NCBI GenBank assembly: GCA_011365055.1
Contig: RDOG01000020.1
Location: 13,784 to 77,783 of the forward strand
Direction: 5' to 3'
Length of the DNA: 64,000 nt
Source: Promethearchaeota archaeon
GTDB taxonomy: Archaea > Asgardarchaeota > Lokiarchaeia > Helarchaeales > RDOG01
A program made the translations under genes and the position numbers. Positions 25,706-35,553 of the stretch are shown piece after piece (within the stretch, counting starts at the first letter, position 1; each line of letters opens with the position of its first letter). The notes beneath the pieces are model-generated. The model made no database searches and was not told the origin of the DNA. It worked only from the letters and a program-made list of their open reading frames with translations.

Positions 25706-27727
25706 TTATTCTTCAATGACGTGATTTTTTATTAAATCCTTGATTTTCTCTTCTAATTCAATTGCTTTTATTTCTAAGCTTTTTATTGCATCTTCGATCC
25801 TTTCTAGCTTGTCTTCCTCATCTTCAAGTTTTGAAATGTATTTATCTCTTAATCTTGTTTCTGAAGAAGTTGCCTTTAAGCTTTTTAAATTCTGTCTAAG
25901 TCTTGATTGATCATTAAAGATATTATTTTTATCACTTTTTAACGCATTTAAATCAGACATTGTTTCGTTCTTTTTATGCATCAATTTGATCATTTTTAAT
26001 AAAAAATCATTTTCAGTTTCATTAATTAATTTAAGTTTTAGCAAGTTCTCGATGAATGATTTATTGACATATTCGTAATTTGTGATTGAACTAGATAAAT
26101 ATCTTGTTTTTATGATCAATTCATCTTTTTTCTTAGGATCTATTTTAAGTTTAAATCTATAGAAGTTTTTGGTTTTCTCAAATGGCTCTATCGTATCAAA
26201 TAATTCATAATTACTTTCAATAGGATGTTCAACAATAACTTCTTTTTCTTCGTCTTGAGTTTTATTAATGAGCGTGTAGGTGAATTCCTTGATATAAAAA
26301 TTGTAAGTATATACACCTCGATTCTGAATTTTTATTGAATGGGTTTTAGCACTATAAGATTTTAATTTTTTTTCGACGGATACACCGAGATCTATAGCAT
26401 AGGGAATCCTACGCATTTCACCTTTCTTCATAAAAGGTAACATTGCTTCTCCAGTGAATCTCGCACCTTCATATAAACTAATTGGGCCCTCTTCTAAAGT
26501 CAAGTCGGAAGTATTTTCGAGTTCTACAGTCAACATTGGATTATTTTTTCTAGCTTGCTCATTGTACACGGAAATTTTTTGACCTTTTACGTAAGTTTGT
26601 AAAATTGGAACCAAACTACTTTGATTTCTTGATACAGTTATTGGTACTCCGATTCTATATTGGAAAAAATCTCCTTCTGCTTCACCTTCAGTGGTAACTT
26701 TTACGGAGGAGGATGTCCGTTCCATGCTAAATTCATCATCCATATCAAATGCTTCTTCTTCTACTATATCTGCAATCTTTGGTGAAACTGCTCTTGCATA
26801 GAATTTACCCGCACCAGGAGCGGGAGCGGCCATTGGGGGAGATGGAGGTGGACGAGCAGCTTTCTTTTTATCCATTTTTTCATATTCTTCTTTAGCTTCT
26901 TCAAATTCAGTTACTGTAATATCATATTTATCTTTTCGTTCCACTTCGGGCCGTTTAATCCAATTTGGAGAATATAGATCATAAATAAAAGAAATAGGAA
27001 GACCCGCAATAAGGGATAAATTTACATTAATCCAATCTTCGTCAAGAATGTTGTCAACCATACTCCAACCTTGTATCATAACTTGTTCTTCTGTAAAAAC
27101 TAGTCTGTAGGAACATTTCCATGCAGGTATTTCTTGTAAATAGTTAATTTCAACTTCATCTCCATCAGATGGAACATTATCAAAGAATATAGTTAGTGTT
27201 TTATTATTCTCTTTTTTGCTTTCATATATTTTTTGAAGAAAATATTCTAATTCACCTTGCATTTTATCATCTAGCATTTTAAAATTTCGAATTTCTAATA
27301 TAGGGAGGTTTAAAATTGTTCCATCATCGTCTTTTTGAAGCACTAAATTTTGTTGATTGACGATATTTTCTTCAATAACAATGGGTAGCTCCTGGATTCC
27401 TAACAAAGTACCTTCATATTTTGTTGAACTTATATCAATTGAGATCTTACAACCAACGACTTGCTTTAATAGAGTGAGGAAAGTACTTTGAGGAGAGAGT
27501 TTAATTAGCACATCTTCCAAAGCGGTTTGTAGATCAATATCTTGACCTTCGTAAGAAACACCAGTAACTTGAGAATTTGTAGTAAGAATAGTTAAAGTGG
27601 CTAAAATATCATTCATCATTTCTTTTCGAAAGTTTAATTTTAGAGAATTTCCTTTAATTGTACCTTTTCTTTGAAAATATCCGATTCCTGTTTTGTATAG
27701 CACAATATCTTTAATTGGTAACTCCAT
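25706..27727 (-). CDS. DUF4139-like protein, second of a tandem pair
   Basis: This 673-residue protein begins VLYKTGIGYFQRKG and shows the beta-rich segments EINYLQEIPAWKCSYRLV and IPAWKC-type repeats seen in DUF4139 proteins. A Pro/Ala-rich linker follows near residues 288-305, then a second beta domain, and it ends in an antiparallel coiled coil (about 580-670). There is no signal peptide. It starts 6 bases after the stop of a closely similar gene, so the two are an operon born from duplication. The function of the family is not established; oligomeric or heteromeric assembly of the two paralogues is possible. Confidence 0.65.
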   Translation of the reverse strand: MELPIKDIVLYKTGIGYFQRKGTIKGNSLKLNFRKEMMNDILATLTILTTNSQVTGVSYEGQDIDLQTALEDVLIKLSPQSTFLTLLKQVVGCKISIDISSTKYEGTLLGIQELPIVIEENIVNQQNLVLQKDDDGTILNLPILEIRNFKMLDDKMQGELEYFLQKIYESKKENNKTLTIFFDNVPSDGDEVEINYLQEIPAWKCSYRLVFTEEQVMIQGWSMVDNILDEDWINVNLSLIAGLPISFIYDLYSPNWIKRPEVERKDKYDITVTEFEEAKEEYEKMDKKKAARPPPSPPMAAPAPGAGKFYARAVSPKIADIVEEEAFDMDDEFSMERTSSSVKVTTEGEAEGDFFQYRIGVPITVSRNQSSLVPILQTYVKGQKISVYNEQARKNNPMLTVELENTSDLTLEEGPISLYEGARFTGEAMLPFMKKGEMRRIPYAIDLGVSVEKKLKSYSAKTHSIKIQNRGVYTYNFYIKEFTYTLINKTQDEEKEVIVEHPIESNYELFDTIEPFEKTKNFYRFKLKIDPKKKDELIIKTRYLSSSITNYEYVNKSFIENLLKLKLINETENDFLLKMIKLMHKKNETMSDLNALKSDKNNIFNDQSRLRQNLKSLKATSSETRLRDKYISKLEDEEDKLERIEDAIKSLEIKAIELEEKIKDLIKNHVIEE

Positions 27728-27733
27728 AAATCA

Positions 27734-29683
27734 TCATTCCTTTTGTTGATTAACAATTTTTGTAAAATCCTCTCTTAAAGCTAAGTTCTTTTTCTCTAGA
27801 TCGTTAATTTCAGCTTGAATCCGGTCTAGTTTCTCTTCTTGGTTTTCGAGTTTAGAAATATATCGTTCACGGAGCTTTGATTCAGATGAACTAGTTCCAA
27901 GACTTTTCACATTCTCTCGTAACCTATCCTGATCTTGATGAATAATTTGAATTTCTTCTTGAAGTTTTGCTATTTTATCAGCATTTTCTTTTCTTAAAGT
28001 TTCCAATTCTAGTAATTTAACTAGTAAATCTCGTTCTTTCTGATTAAGTAATTTTAATTTAAGTAATTCATCAATGTAACTTTGATTAATATAATCATAT
28101 GATCGAGTAGAAGAAATTTTTCTTCTCGTTTTTACAAGAAGTTTTACTCCAGCTTTAGGTTCTACTTTCAATTTATAGCGATAAAAATTTTTAGTCTTTT
28201 CATCAGGCTCTTTTGTATCATAAAGATCATATCCTTGCAAAATTGGATGTTCTATTATGACTTCTCGTTCATCATCCTGCGTCTTATTCTTGACGTCATA
28301 TTCAGCTTCTCGAATCTCGTAATGATATTCATAAATACCATATTTACTCAAATACAATTCAGAAATTTTTTCAGACGTCGTTTTGCTCTTATTTGAAACA
28401 ACCACGCCTAGATCAATTGCATAAGAAATGATTCGTTTCTCCCCGTCCTTCATAAATGGTAACATTGCTTCTCCGATAAATCTATCGCCTTCAAAAATTG
28501 AGATTGGACCTTCCTCTAGCGTGAAACTTGATGTATTCTCTAAATCTAAACAAGCTGCAGGATTAATCTTCCTAACTTTCTCGTTATAGACAGAAATTCT
28601 TTTTCCTTTTACATAGTTTTGAAGGATTGGGACCAAGCTACTTTGATTACGTTCAACGGTAACAGGAACTGTTATTTTATATTGAAAATAATCTCCTGCA
28701 CCTTCACCTACCGATTGTACTTGAACAGATTTAGCCTTTTCTTCAGAACTTCTTTTTACTTGTTTTACAGGTTCGGATCTGCCGGCTCCGAATCCCATGA
28801 TGCCATTCATTGGTGCTCCAGTGGTAGGCATGTCTTGATAATCACCATCCGTTTCTTCATATGAGACGACATTCATATCATACCGATCTTTCCTTGCGAC
28901 CTTAGGGCGCTGAATTAAATTGGGAGAATAGAGATCATAAATAAATGAAATGGGTAACCCTGCAACCAAAGATAATTTGATATCTTTCCAATCCTCGTCC
29001 TGCACGTTATCAATTAAACTCCAACCTTGAATCATAAATTTGTCTTTAGCTTCGGTAACCACTAGTCGATATGAGGATTTCCAAGAAGGATTTTCTTGCA
29101 AGTAACTAATAATAACTTCATCTCCTTCTGGAGGGACGTTTTCAAAATGAATAGTAATTATTTTATTATCTTTTTTCTTCCCTTCATAAATTTTTTCGAT
29201 AAAGAATTTTAATTCACTTTGAAATTTATCGTCCAGAATCTTTAAAGCCGTGATATCACTTAAAGAAATGTTTTGAATGTTTCCTTTTTTTAATTTAAGA
29301 ACAATATTAGTATCATTAATGATCTTTTTCTGCTCACCCTTAGGAAAAGTTTGGATACCCAATATGATTCCTTCATAAATTTTTGAGCCTACATTGAATG
29401 AAACGTTAACTCCAATTAATTGAGTTAATAAACTCGTAAAAGAATTAGTTTCAGGGATTTTTATGAGACTATCTTGAACAACTTTTTCAAAATCAATGTC
29501 ATAACCTTCATATGAAATACCAGCAACTTGAGATTTTGTCGTAAAAATGGTTAATGTAGCTAAAATATCATTCATTGTTCCTGATTTAAAATTTAATTTT
29601 AATTTATTACCTTTAATCGTTCCTTTTCGTTCAAAATATCCAATTCCGGTTTTGTATAAAACAGCTTTATGTATGTTTATCAA
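27734..29683 (-). CDS. DUF4139-like protein, first of a tandem pair
   Basis: The product is 649 residues and starts at a TTG 7 bases after GGGGT. It is colinear with the downstream paralogue over its whole length: VLYKTGIGYFERKG, LKLNFKSGTMNDILATLT, SSLVPILQNYVKGKRISVYNE, and a C-terminal helical hairpin with SSSESKLRERYISKLE. The linker near residues 280-310 is shorter and Gly/Met-rich. No catalytic motif is visible. It leads the two-gene operon and diverges from the helical gene at 29855. Confidence 0.65.
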   Translation of the reverse strand: MINIHKAVLYKTGIGYFERKGTIKGNKLKLNFKSGTMNDILATLTIFTTKSQVAGISYEGYDIDFEKVVQDSLIKIPETNSFTSLLTQLIGVNVSFNVGSKIYEGIILGIQTFPKGEQKKIINDTNIVLKLKKGNIQNISLSDITALKILDDKFQSELKFFIEKIYEGKKKDNKIITIHFENVPPEGDEVIISYLQENPSWKSSYRLVVTEAKDKFMIQGWSLIDNVQDEDWKDIKLSLVAGLPISFIYDLYSPNLIQRPKVARKDRYDMNVVSYEETDGDYQDMPTTGAPMNGIMGFGAGRSEPVKQVKRSSEEKAKSVQVQSVGEGAGDYFQYKITVPVTVERNQSSLVPILQNYVKGKRISVYNEKVRKINPAACLDLENTSSFTLEEGPISIFEGDRFIGEAMLPFMKDGEKRIISYAIDLGVVVSNKSKTTSEKISELYLSKYGIYEYHYEIREAEYDVKNKTQDDEREVIIEHPILQGYDLYDTKEPDEKTKNFYRYKLKVEPKAGVKLLVKTRRKISSTRSYDYINQSYIDELLKLKLLNQKERDLLVKLLELETLRKENADKIAKLQEEIQIIHQDQDRLRENVKSLGTSSSESKLRERYISKLENQEEKLDRIQAEINDLEKKNLALREDFTKIVNQQKE

Positions 29684-29854
29684 TTCAATACCCCATTTTT
29701 GTTAATTTATCAAAAATTAATTAATATGATTTTAAAAAATAACTCTATTACTATTTAAGTTTGTATTCATTAATACAAATCTCTTTAAAAAAAATATCAA
29801 GTTTATTATGTATGGTTCCTTATAATTTTCTATTACGCATTAGGTTTTAGGAAA

Positions 29855-30412
29855 ATGCCAAAGAAACTAAAATTTAGGGATATAAAGAAAGTTGGAGAGA
29901 TTCAAGTCTCCATAAAGATGGGGGGATTAGAAAAAATTTCTATGAAGATTGCTGAGAAAATGCAAGCAACAAAAAATATTTTTATTAAATTACAAAACAA
30001 ACAAAATATTATTGAATTATCAGAATCAATTAAAAACAGTAATAAATGGTTTGAAGGATTTTCCCAAAAAATTGATCAAGAGATTAGAAAAAAGAATCGA
30101 GAATTTAATGAAGGTATATTAGATATTGTAAATAAATTGTCTAAAAATAATAAATTAGATTCAAAAGAATCCAAATTGATTGGAGAAGAAATAAATGGTG
30201 ACATTACAGTAGATGATGTTTCTACTTTTTTATCCACGCTATGGGAAAATCATGAAATGGCTCAAACAAAATTTATAGAAACTGGAGAAGAAGAATATGG
30301 TGAAATGGCTTTAGATATAAAAGTAGCAATTAATAATATTGAAGAAATAAAGACCTATTTAATTGAACATGGAAAATATGATAAAGTAGAATATGATTAT
30401 TCATTTGAATGA
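29855..30412 (+). CDS. Helical protein sharing a module with the gene at 4341
   Basis: This 185-residue protein is mostly helical and Lys/Glu/Ile-rich, with an N-terminal basic segment and a possible coiled coil (about 60-110). Residues 118-180 align with the 92-residue protein at 4341 (ITVDDVSTF and HEMAQTKF), marking a shared domain of unknown role. There is no membrane span or cysteine. It diverges from the DUF4139-like operon across 170 bases. Confidence 0.6.
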   Translation: MPKKLKFRDIKKVGEIQVSIKMGGLEKISMKIAEKMQATKNIFIKLQNKQNIIELSESIKNSNKWFEGFSQKIDQEIRKKNREFNEGILDIVNKLSKNNKLDSKESKLIGEEINGDITVDDVSTFLSTLWENHEMAQTKFIETGEEEYGEMALDIKVAINNIEEIKTYLIEHGKYDKVEYDYSFE

Positions 30413-30489
30413 TTGGATTATGAATTTTATTTTTAATAAATGGTTTTTCCAATTATTTATATAAATTTAAGATATAAGGGACTTTTTTA

Positions 30490-30606
30490 ATGAGAAAGAA
30501 ATATTATTTTTTAATTAGAATAAACTTGATATTGCTAATGTTAAGTTTTATACTTGTAATAATAACCTCCTTTGAAATTAGGTTTGTAAGTCATGTTAGC
30601 ATGTAA
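30490..30606 (+). CDS. Possible 38-residue single-span membrane peptide
   Basis: An ATG at 30490 opens a 38-codon frame: a basic start (MRKKYYF), one hydrophobic helix of about 20 residues and a polar tail. A TATA-like TTATATAAATTTA lies about 25 bases upstream. It fits a small membrane protein, but in DNA this AT-rich it may be chance. The rest of the 380-base gap (30413-30792) shows nothing recognisable. Confidence 0.25.
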   Translation: MRKKYYFLIRINLILLMLSFILVIITSFEIRFVSHVSM

Positions 30607-30792
30607 AAGTTATTATTAATCACGGGCTATAGGTTTTATAGGAATGGGAATAATGGGACTTAAAGTAGGATGGCAGGAAAATAGGATTATATAATCCATT
30701 ATACTTTTAAATTCAAGAAAAGATATTAGAGATTTTTTACCCGAAAAAAATGATAAAAATAGAAAAATATAATTACATTTTATAATAATTCG

Positions 30793-32043
30793 CTAATCAT
30801 CTAATTTTTTTAGGGATAACACCTTTTTCATTTCAGTAAGGAGTTCATTCTTAGTACTTTGTTTTTTATTTTCATTTAATGTTTCTTTAATTCCTTTTAA
30901 TTTTATTTCTCCAAGAGATGAGCGATTTTGATAAGCGTCTTCTATTGCTTTATTAACTAAAGTTCGTTCATCATATGTCTCTTTTTTATCAGTAACTTGA
31001 GAAACTTCATCGTTGCTAAATTCAATGAAAGAGACTTTTTCCTCAAGTTTTTCTAGGCGAGAATTAATGGAGTTTGTTAACTTCAACACTAAATCAAAGA
31101 GATTATCAACAACTGTATACAATTCATTAAATTTATATTCCAATGAATCTTCTTTATCCTTTTTAGTGGTTATTTTCTTTCTTTTTTTAACCGTTTCTGC
31201 AATTTTAGAGACTTGTGAAGCAGCTTCGACTCCATATAATCCATACACACTAGAAATAAAGAATTCATGAGAAATTTTATTATATTCTAAGAGTTTTTTT
31301 AAGCGAGGCTTGAGATTATCATAATTTGCTTGAAAAGTTGGAGTTTTAACGAATTCAGGATCAGCTTTATTAAAAATTATGAAAAAATCAGGAGATTCAT
31401 CTAGTTTTTTTATCATTTTCATTATTTTTTCAAAATATTGAATTACTTCTTCAAAATTTGAAGAATCTTGAATATCTATAACAAAGAAGATGAGCTCAAC
31501 ACTCTTGAAATAAACTGCACTTACCTTATTAATAAATTTCTCCACGAATTTTGATTGCACGTCCCAGAGAGTAAGATTAGCATTTTTTGCCTGAATTTCA
31601 TATTGCCCGATGTCTTCGGATGGAGCAACGTCCAATATAGTATCTAAACCTATATCTTGTTTTAATAATCTTACTAAAGTAGTTTTTCCTGCTCCTTTTA
31701 ATCCTAATAATACTATCGTTCTTTCTTTTTGACCTAACTTTAATCCATCGATGGAATATATTTTATTTGCAATCATTCTCCATGTCTTTAAATCACCAAT
31801 TGAGATTCCCTTTTTTATTGATCGCCTGACTTGCTCTTTTGAAATTTCCTTGGTTAATAAATCACCTATTGTCCTTATATTAAAAATTTCAGTTAATTCC
31901 TCTGCTACCATTGCAGATATTCCCTTCATCGCTTCAACTGGTAGCAACATTATTTCTTCTAAGGTAATGTTATAGTTTTTGATTTCGATATCAAACAAAT
32001 CATTGATAGCTAGTAATTTTGTTTGATCTAGTTTTTTAGACAA
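30793..32043 (-). CDS. Arf-like GTPase with N-terminal helical (HhH-like) domain and C-terminal coiled coil
   Basis: The start is set at a TTG at 32043 after AGGGGGT, which removes 22 unlikely residues from the open frame and gives 416. Residues 1-100 contain two helix-hairpin-helix-like segments (LLPVEAMKGISAMVAEEL and RTIGDLL). The G domain follows, with P-loop GLKGAGKT (114-121), NKAD as G4 and SSVYG as G5. Switch II reads WDVQSKF where Arf proteins have WDVGGQ, so the usual catalytic Gln and its Gly are missing. After a Lys-rich stretch comes a coiled coil. It may bind GTP with slow or assisted hydrolysis; this is inferred. Confidence 0.8.
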   Translation of the reverse strand: MSKKLDQTKLLAINDLFDIEIKNYNITLEEIMLLPVEAMKGISAMVAEELTEIFNIRTIGDLLTKEISKEQVRRSIKKGISIGDLKTWRMIANKIYSIDGLKLGQKERTIVLLGLKGAGKTTLVRLLKQDIGLDTILDVAPSEDIGQYEIQAKNANLTLWDVQSKFVEKFINKVSAVYFKSVELIFFVIDIQDSSNFEEVIQYFEKIMKMIKKLDESPDFFIIFNKADPEFVKTPTFQANYDNLKPRLKKLLEYNKISHEFFISSVYGLYGVEAASQVSKIAETVKKRKKITTKKDKEDSLEYKFNELYTVVDNLFDLVLKLTNSINSRLEKLEEKVSFIEFSNDEVSQVTDKKETYDERTLVNKAIEDAYQNRSSLGEIKLKGIKETLNENKKQSTKNELLTEMKKVLSLKKLDD

Positions 32044-32423
32044 GAAGAAAACCCCCTTTAAAGTATGGTATGAATTATTTAAGAACCTTATTAAAAAATG
32101 ATTCGACAATAATATTAAACTTCTGATTTTTTGGTTAAAACCTAAATTCCTGCTTTTAATAAAAGAATACTAGATAGTAGATAAATAATAAAAAAGTAGA
32201 TCTCTAAAGGACTCCAAAAATCTAGAAAAATATTCCGATTCAGAGAGAGAAAAAGATTTAGAAATATCCCATCCAAATTAATCCAAAGCATAAAAACTAA
32301 AAACAATAAAATTAGAATTCATATAATTAATAATAATGTTGCAGTTTTTCTTTCTTTCAAAAAAATCTCCAAATTTAAATTACAAATTTTTTATTCTGTT
32401 ATAAAAGAAATTCAAATTCTTTT
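32044..32423. other. Intergenic stretch without a convincing gene
   Basis: About 380 AT-rich bases separate two minus-strand genes. The 5' part carries the ribosome site of the Arf-like gene. A 49-codon hydrophobic frame on the minus strand (32142-32291) has no ribosome site and is not called. Confidence 0.4.
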
Positions 32424-32813
32424 TCAATAAAAATCTTGATTTTCATATTTAATAATCGTTTTTTCGATGTCTCCTTGAATTTTTTTAATTGAATCTAACA
32501 ATGCACTATCATCAACTTTAATTTTTTTGTATTCTTTATCATCTAAAGGACGATTACAACGAGGGCAAATTCTATTGTCAATTTTTATTGTATCTTCTGC
32601 GAGCTGTAGAAATACAAGTTGATCTAAAATATCAAATAATACTTTATTAATTTCAATTAACTCTTTTTTGTCATCGGAGAATTCTAATGTATTAATTCTT
32701 GTTTCTAATAACGAGTATGCTGTTTTAGCTATTTGACTTTGAGCTTTCAGAGTCTCAATAGTTCTCTTTAGCATACTATTTTCTTTCATTAATGTATTAA
32801 TATCAATAGTCAT
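32424..32813 (-). CDS. Small coiled-coil protein with one CxxC pair
   Basis: The 129-residue protein starts with about 85 residues of predicted coiled coil, followed by RICPRCNRPLDD, a single CxxC knuckle near residue 88, and a final helix. One knuckle is half a zinc site, so metal binding would need dimerisation; the coiled coil would allow that. The family is not recognised. It lies upstream of the Arf-like GTPase gene on the same strand, but about 380 bases away. Confidence 0.55.
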   Translation of the reverse strand: MTIDINTLMKENSMLKRTIETLKAQSQIAKTAYSLLETRINTLEFSDDKKELIEINKVLFDILDQLVFLQLAEDTIKIDNRICPRCNRPLDDKEYKKIKVDDSALLDSIKKIQGDIEKTIIKYENQDFY

Positions 32814-32942
32814 TTAAAAGACCTTAAAATTGTTTTATCGTTTTAGAATTTAAATTAAAAACATTCAATATAAAATTAATTAATTATTAAAATATCCATT
32901 CATATCATATCTTAAAATAAAAAAAGGAAAAATTTGGATTAA

Positions 32943-34655
32943 TTATAAAATACCCATACTTCCCATTAGTTCTGTTCCCGCAGGAATCTTCCAATCTGTA
33001 ATTATTTCAATGACTGCTGGTTTTTTAGAATCAACTGCTCTTTGTAAAGCTGTTTTAATTTCATTAGAGTTATCTACTCGTTCGGCATGACAACCGAATC
33101 CTTTTGCTATTTCAGTATAGTTAGTTCCTGGAATATCAACATCGATGAACCTTTTCTTCATAAAAAGCTTCTGTCCTGATTTTATCATTCCCCACGCAGA
33201 ATTATTTGCAATACAAAATATTACTGGTAGATTATATCTTATTAACGTATCTAAGTCTTGAACGTTGATTAAAAAACTTCCGTCACCACATATTGCTATA
33301 ACCTGCTTGTCAGGCTTCGCCAATTTAGCACCCACCGCATAAGCAACGGCTGTACCTAAATGTCCCATCCCTACAGCATTCAATGTTGAACGGCTAGGTC
33401 TAGGTTTATAGAAATCAATTTGTTCCATGGCGAATACCGCAATATCACCTCCATCAATGATAACAACGGCATCATCATCCATAAATTCGTATATATCTTT
33501 AATGATTTTCTGGGGTAAAATTGGCGATTTTTCCTTCGCTGTTTTCTTTTCTATTGCATCTTTTGCAGCTTGTCTAATGGCTTTCAGGCTATTTAGCCAT
33601 TCTGATATTGGTTTTTCGGACGTTACCTTACTTTTTACGCCTTGTAAAATTTGTTGTAAGACTAACTTACAATCTCCAACGATTCCTATATTGACCGTGC
33701 GATTTTTCGCGATTATTGAAGGATCTATATCCACTTGAATTATAGTAGCATCAGGATTCCAAAATCGCTTATCACCAAAACCTAAGGTAAATGATAATTT
33801 TGAACCTAATATAAGAATACAATCTGCTTCATTTACAGCCTTCATTACTGCAGAAGAAACTAAAGATGCTCCAAGAATGCATTTTTCAGATTGAATTGCA
33901 CCAACTCCCATTATTGACGTCCCAACTGGAACGCTAAGGTATTCTGCTAATTCAGTTAATTCAGTAGATGCATCAGACATGTGAATTCCTCCCCCAGCAA
34001 TCAGGAGTGGTTTTTTTGCATTAATAAAAGCATCGACTGCATCATTTATAAGCTTCGGATCGCCTCCAACTCGACCTGAAAATCGAGTTAATGAGCATTC
34101 TGGTAATGAAATGTCATCAATTTGACCTATTAAAGCTTCTTCAGCAATCTCTAAAAGAACAGGACGAGGTCTACCGGTAACAGCTTCTCTAAACACTTTT
34201 TGAACCGCTTGTGGTATTTGATCAGTTGAAACTACATGCCTTTGACATTTTGTTATAGGTTTAAACATGGTAATTTGGTCTAAATCACCTTGTAGGATGC
34301 CCATATCAGTATATTGTCTATTTGTTTGTGGTACTATTGCAACTACAGGGATATTATCACTCCATGCAGCTCCAATTCCTGGAACTAAATGAGTTGCACC
34401 AGGCCCTACTGTGCCGAAACAAACACCCGGTGTACCAGTGACGCGCCCCCAGGCATCTGCGGCATGCGCAGCAGCTTGTTCGTGGCGCATTAAAATTGTA
34501 TCAATGCCATGTTCCCTTCCCCAATTATATATTGCATCGTACATCGTTAAAAATTGACCTCCGGGAACGCCAAACATATATCTTACATTTTCACATATTA
34601 GAGCTTTAATAAGTAAATCTCCTCCAGTAATTTTTTTTTCCTTCTCTTCTGACAT
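32943..34655 (-). CDS. ilvB: Thiamine-diphosphate enzyme of the acetolactate synthase large-subunit family
   Basis: The 570-residue protein has the three-domain layout of the family. The N-terminal PYR domain carries the activating Glu in MRHEQAAAHAADAWGR (near residue 60), the central domain has AGGGIHMSDA, and the C-terminal PP domain has the ThDP/Mg motif GDGSFL...ANN near residue 460. Acetolactate synthase makes the first intermediate of valine, leucine and isoleucine. No small regulatory subunit or ilvC is adjacent, so another 2-oxoacid decarboxylase or carboligase role is possible. leuA and ilvD within 10 kb support the biosynthetic reading. GGGTGATT precedes the ATG. Confidence 0.85.
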   Translation of the reverse strand: MSEEKEKKITGGDLLIKALICENVRYMFGVPGGQFLTMYDAIYNWGREHGIDTILMRHEQAAAHAADAWGRVTGTPGVCFGTVGPGATHLVPGIGAAWSDNIPVVAIVPQTNRQYTDMGILQGDLDQITMFKPITKCQRHVVSTDQIPQAVQKVFREAVTGRPRPVLLEIAEEALIGQIDDISLPECSLTRFSGRVGGDPKLINDAVDAFINAKKPLLIAGGGIHMSDASTELTELAEYLSVPVGTSIMGVGAIQSEKCILGASLVSSAVMKAVNEADCILILGSKLSFTLGFGDKRFWNPDATIIQVDIDPSIIAKNRTVNIGIVGDCKLVLQQILQGVKSKVTSEKPISEWLNSLKAIRQAAKDAIEKKTAKEKSPILPQKIIKDIYEFMDDDAVVIIDGGDIAVFAMEQIDFYKPRPSRSTLNAVGMGHLGTAVAYAVGAKLAKPDKQVIAICGDGSFLINVQDLDTLIRYNLPVIFCIANNSAWGMIKSGQKLFMKKRFIDVDIPGTNYTEIAKGFGCHAERVDNSNEIKTALQRAVDSKKPAVIEIITDWKIPAGTELMGSMGIL

Positions 34656-34805
34656 CTAATCACCCATTATATTTTTACCGATATTTTTCGTCGTAATCTA
34701 AAAAATTAAGTTAATTTTTGTATAATCAACATCATAAAGTTACTGATTATTTTACTTTCATAAAATACAAGATTATTGAATTAACTGATTAACAAGTTGT
34801 TTAGA

Positions 34806-35426
34806 ATGATTGAAGGTTCAAATGATATAATTAAACTAAATAAAAATAAATTAAAAAAAGCAGCAATGATTTTTAGTAGAGCATTTCAAAGCGGACCAAT
34901 ATACATGCAATTTATTCCAGATGATGAAAAAAGAAGAAAAGATCTTCATATTTTATTTGAGGGTTTTGTTTGCTATAGTTTTAAATATGGAAAAATTTAT
35001 GCCACTTCTGAAAATCTTGAGGGAATCATGGCAATTCTTCCTTCAGAAACTTCAAACATTACAACTTGGAGAATGTTAAGGTGCGGCGCTTGGAAATATC
35101 CATTAAAGTTTGGATTGAAGTTCATCGAACAAGGAAAACAAATTGATGAAATAAGTTCTACCATACATAGGAGAATTGCTCCAGATCCTCATGTATATTT
35201 GTGGTTATTGGGCGTGGATCCCTCAAAACAAGGCAAAGGGTTTGGAAGTAAGTTATTACGGTATTTATTAAATGATTGTAAAAAAAAGAATCTTCCTTGC
35301 TATTTAGAAACTGGAAAAAAAGCTAATCTTTCATTTTATGAACATTTCGGGTTTGAAGTTATGGAAGAATACCATTTTAAAGATATGAATCTTACATTAT
35401 GGGGATTATTGTGGAATAAAAAATAA
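34806..35426 (+). CDS. GNAT-family acetyltransferase
   Basis: I start at the ATG at 34806; a TTG three codons upstream is possible. In 206 residues the acetyl-CoA-binding motif is seen as LGVDPSKQGKGFGSKLL (about 137-153), followed by NLSFYEHFGFEV, the usual GNAT end. The substrate is unknown. A TATA-like CATAAAATA lies near 34760, so a nearly leaderless mRNA is likely. It diverges from the TPP-enzyme gene and has no operon partner. Confidence 0.85.
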   Translation: MIEGSNDIIKLNKNKLKKAAMIFSRAFQSGPIYMQFIPDDEKRRKDLHILFEGFVCYSFKYGKIYATSENLEGIMAILPSETSNITTWRMLRCGAWKYPLKFGLKFIEQGKQIDEISSTIHRRIAPDPHVYLWLLGVDPSKQGKGFGSKLLRYLLNDCKKKNLPCYLETGKKANLSFYEHFGFEVMEEYHFKDMNLTLWGLLWNKK

Positions 35427-35553
35427 CATCAGGATAAACATCAGAAGTCATTAAAAATCTTAAAAAATATAGATAAAAATTATAGAAAAATCTTAATGAT
35501 AACCTTATTTTAAATAATTAATACAAATATTGTTGATTTAAGGAGTTGAGAGA

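Noticed and set aside
32044..32109. 22-residue N-terminal extension of the Arf-like GTPase from an upstream ATG
   Set aside because: AGGGGGT with correct spacing points to the TTG at 32043, and the extension would run through that ribosome site.
32142..32291. 49-codon hydrophobic frame on the minus strand
   Set aside because: There is no ribosome site. Phe/Leu/Ile-rich frames are expected by chance in DNA this AT-rich.
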